This document shows positions 48,296 to 48,840 of a DNA stretch of 48,840 nucleotides, piece after piece. Each line of letters begins with the position of its first letter. Within the stretch, counting starts at the first letter, position 1. The position numbers and the translations under genes are program-made. The stretch comes from Pseudoxanthomonas sangjuensis (GTDB lineage Bacteria; Pseudomonadota; Gammaproteobacteria; Xanthomonadales; Xanthomonadaceae): positions 10,001 through 58,840 of the forward strand of contig NZ_PDWR01000024.1 of the NCBI RefSeq assembly GCF_010211755.1. The letters are read 5' to 3'. Below the pieces are notes generated by a model that worked only from the letters and a program-made list of their open reading frames with translations, was not told the origin of the DNA and searched no databases.

Positions 48296-48828
48296 CGAAC
48301 CCTATTTCGGCTCGGGCGGTGAGCCTGTCCTACCTCGCCCTCGGCGACTCCTACACCATCGGCGAAGGCGTCGACGCATCCGGCCGCTGGCCGGTGCAAC
48401 TGGCGAAGGCACTGCGCGCCGAAGGCGTCGCCGTCGCCGACCCGCACGTCCTCGCGCAGACCGGCTGGACCACCGACGAACTCGACGCCGCGATCGACGA
48501 CGCCGAGCCCTCGTTCGACGAATACGACCTCGTCAGCCTGCTGGTCGGCGTCAACAACCAGTACCGCGGCCGGCCGCTCGACGAATACCGGCGGCAGTTC
48601 GCCGCCCTGCTCGACCGCGCGACCGGCTTCGCCGGCGGGCGCGCCGGGCGCGTGATCGTGCTGTCGATCCCCGACTGGGGCGCCACCCCGTTCGCGGCGG
48701 ACGACGCGCGCGGCGCGGAACGGATCGGCGCCGAGATCGATGCCTTCAACGCCGCCGCGCGCGACATCTGCGCAGCCGCCGGCATCGCCTTCGTCGACAT
48801 CACCCCGGTCAGCCGCGCGCGCGGCTGA
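48292..48828 (+). CDS. SGNH/GDSL hydrolase, C-terminus lost at the window end
   Basis: A lipase/esterase-type SGNH hydrolase. Block I is LALGDSYTIGEGV (nucleophile S20) and the block III-like segment is LLVGVNNQYRGRP. The catalytic Asp-x-x-His of block V should come about 15-30 residues after FVDITPVSR but is missing. The frame stops at 48828 inside a perfect palindrome centred at 48818.5. The last three residues and the stop are therefore probably the reverse complement of earlier sequence rather than true gene end. Real coding is reliable only to about 48818. It overlaps coq7 by 4 bp. Confidence 0.8.
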   Translation: MTNPISARAVSLSYLALGDSYTIGEGVDASGRWPVQLAKALRAEGVAVADPHVLAQTGWTTDELDAAIDDAEPSFDEYDLVSLLVGVNNQYRGRPLDEYRRQFAALLDRATGFAGGRAGRVIVLSIPDWGATPFAADDARGAERIGAEIDAFNAAARDICAAAGIAFVDITPVSRARG

Positions 48829-48840
48829 CCGGGGTGATGT
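48797..48840. repeat. 44-bp perfect palindrome reaching the last base (fold-back end)
   Basis: Bases 48797-48818 are the exact reverse complement of 48819-48840, with no loop and no mismatch, and the symmetry runs off the end of the window. It lies inside a coding region. This is typical of a fold-back assembly or read artefact at a contig end rather than a biological element. Confidence 0.9.

Overview
The window is a GC-rich (roughly 70 % by eye), gene-dense stretch of a gammaproteobacterial chromosome, most likely from the Lysobacteraceae/Xanthomonadaceae (Lysobacter, Luteimonas, Thermomonas or Xanthomonas-like). The evidence is the protein types, the Xanthomonas/Pseudomonas-like order radC–coaBC–dut–algC, the biosynthetic arginine decarboxylase beside spermidine synthase, a stand-alone aceE and a Coq7-type ubiquinone hydroxylase. 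No rRNA, tRNA, CRISPR array, prophage or insertion sequence was seen. The window begins inside tyrS and ends in a perfect 44-bp palindrome running to the last base. That looks like a fold-back contig end and cuts off the last gene.

Layout. 1–7.8 kb is housekeeping: tyrS, a divergent M23 murein endopeptidase, anmK (wall recycling), a small ribbon-helix-helix-like protein, an AmpG-like MFS permease coupled to exonuclease III, pyrE and an exported coiled-coil protein, closed by a strong terminator. 7.9–12.7 kb holds the translationally coupled coaBC–dut–algC set with radC divergent. 12.7–17.5 kb runs in one direction: argS, a SPOR protein, an isoprenylcysteine-methyltransferase-like membrane protein, a lipoprotein esterase and a short-chain dehydrogenase. 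At 17.6–18.1 kb a low-GC gene with its own promoter, a perfect Shine-Dalgarno and a SeqA-like N-terminus sits alone. 18.1–27.8 kb carries speA, an M48 peptidase, speE, a small kinase-like protein, a DUF1615 lipoprotein and two serine hydrolases.

The clearest accessory island is 27.8–30.7 kb. It is a type II restriction-modification cassette with a 5-methylcytosine methyltransferase on the plus strand, and a Vsr mismatch endonuclease plus a probable PD-(D/E)XK restriction enzyme on the minus strand, around a divergent promoter region. The base composition falls well below that of the neighbours, lowest in the nuclease gene. aceE follows. At 33.7–36.9 kb lies a four-gene partner-switching module: sensor PP2C phosphatase, anti-sigma-type kinase and two near-duplicate STAS proteins, with no sigma factor nearby.

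37–40 kb pairs a soluble CadC/OmpR-type TPR regulator with a divergent vanadium-haloperoxidase-like protein. Three half-sites spaced 11 bp lie between them, and the enzyme lacks the catalytic histidine of its family. 40–44 kb is a C4-dicarboxylate pair, dctA and maeB. The rest holds a DUF1704 (MATCAP-like) protein, rsgA, alaA, coq7 and the truncated SGNH hydrolase.

Most of the window is ordinary core metabolism. The parts most worth following up are the R-M island with its poorly recognised nuclease, the SeqA-like orphan, the duplicated-STAS switch, the variant haloperoxidase with its regulator, and the palindromic end.
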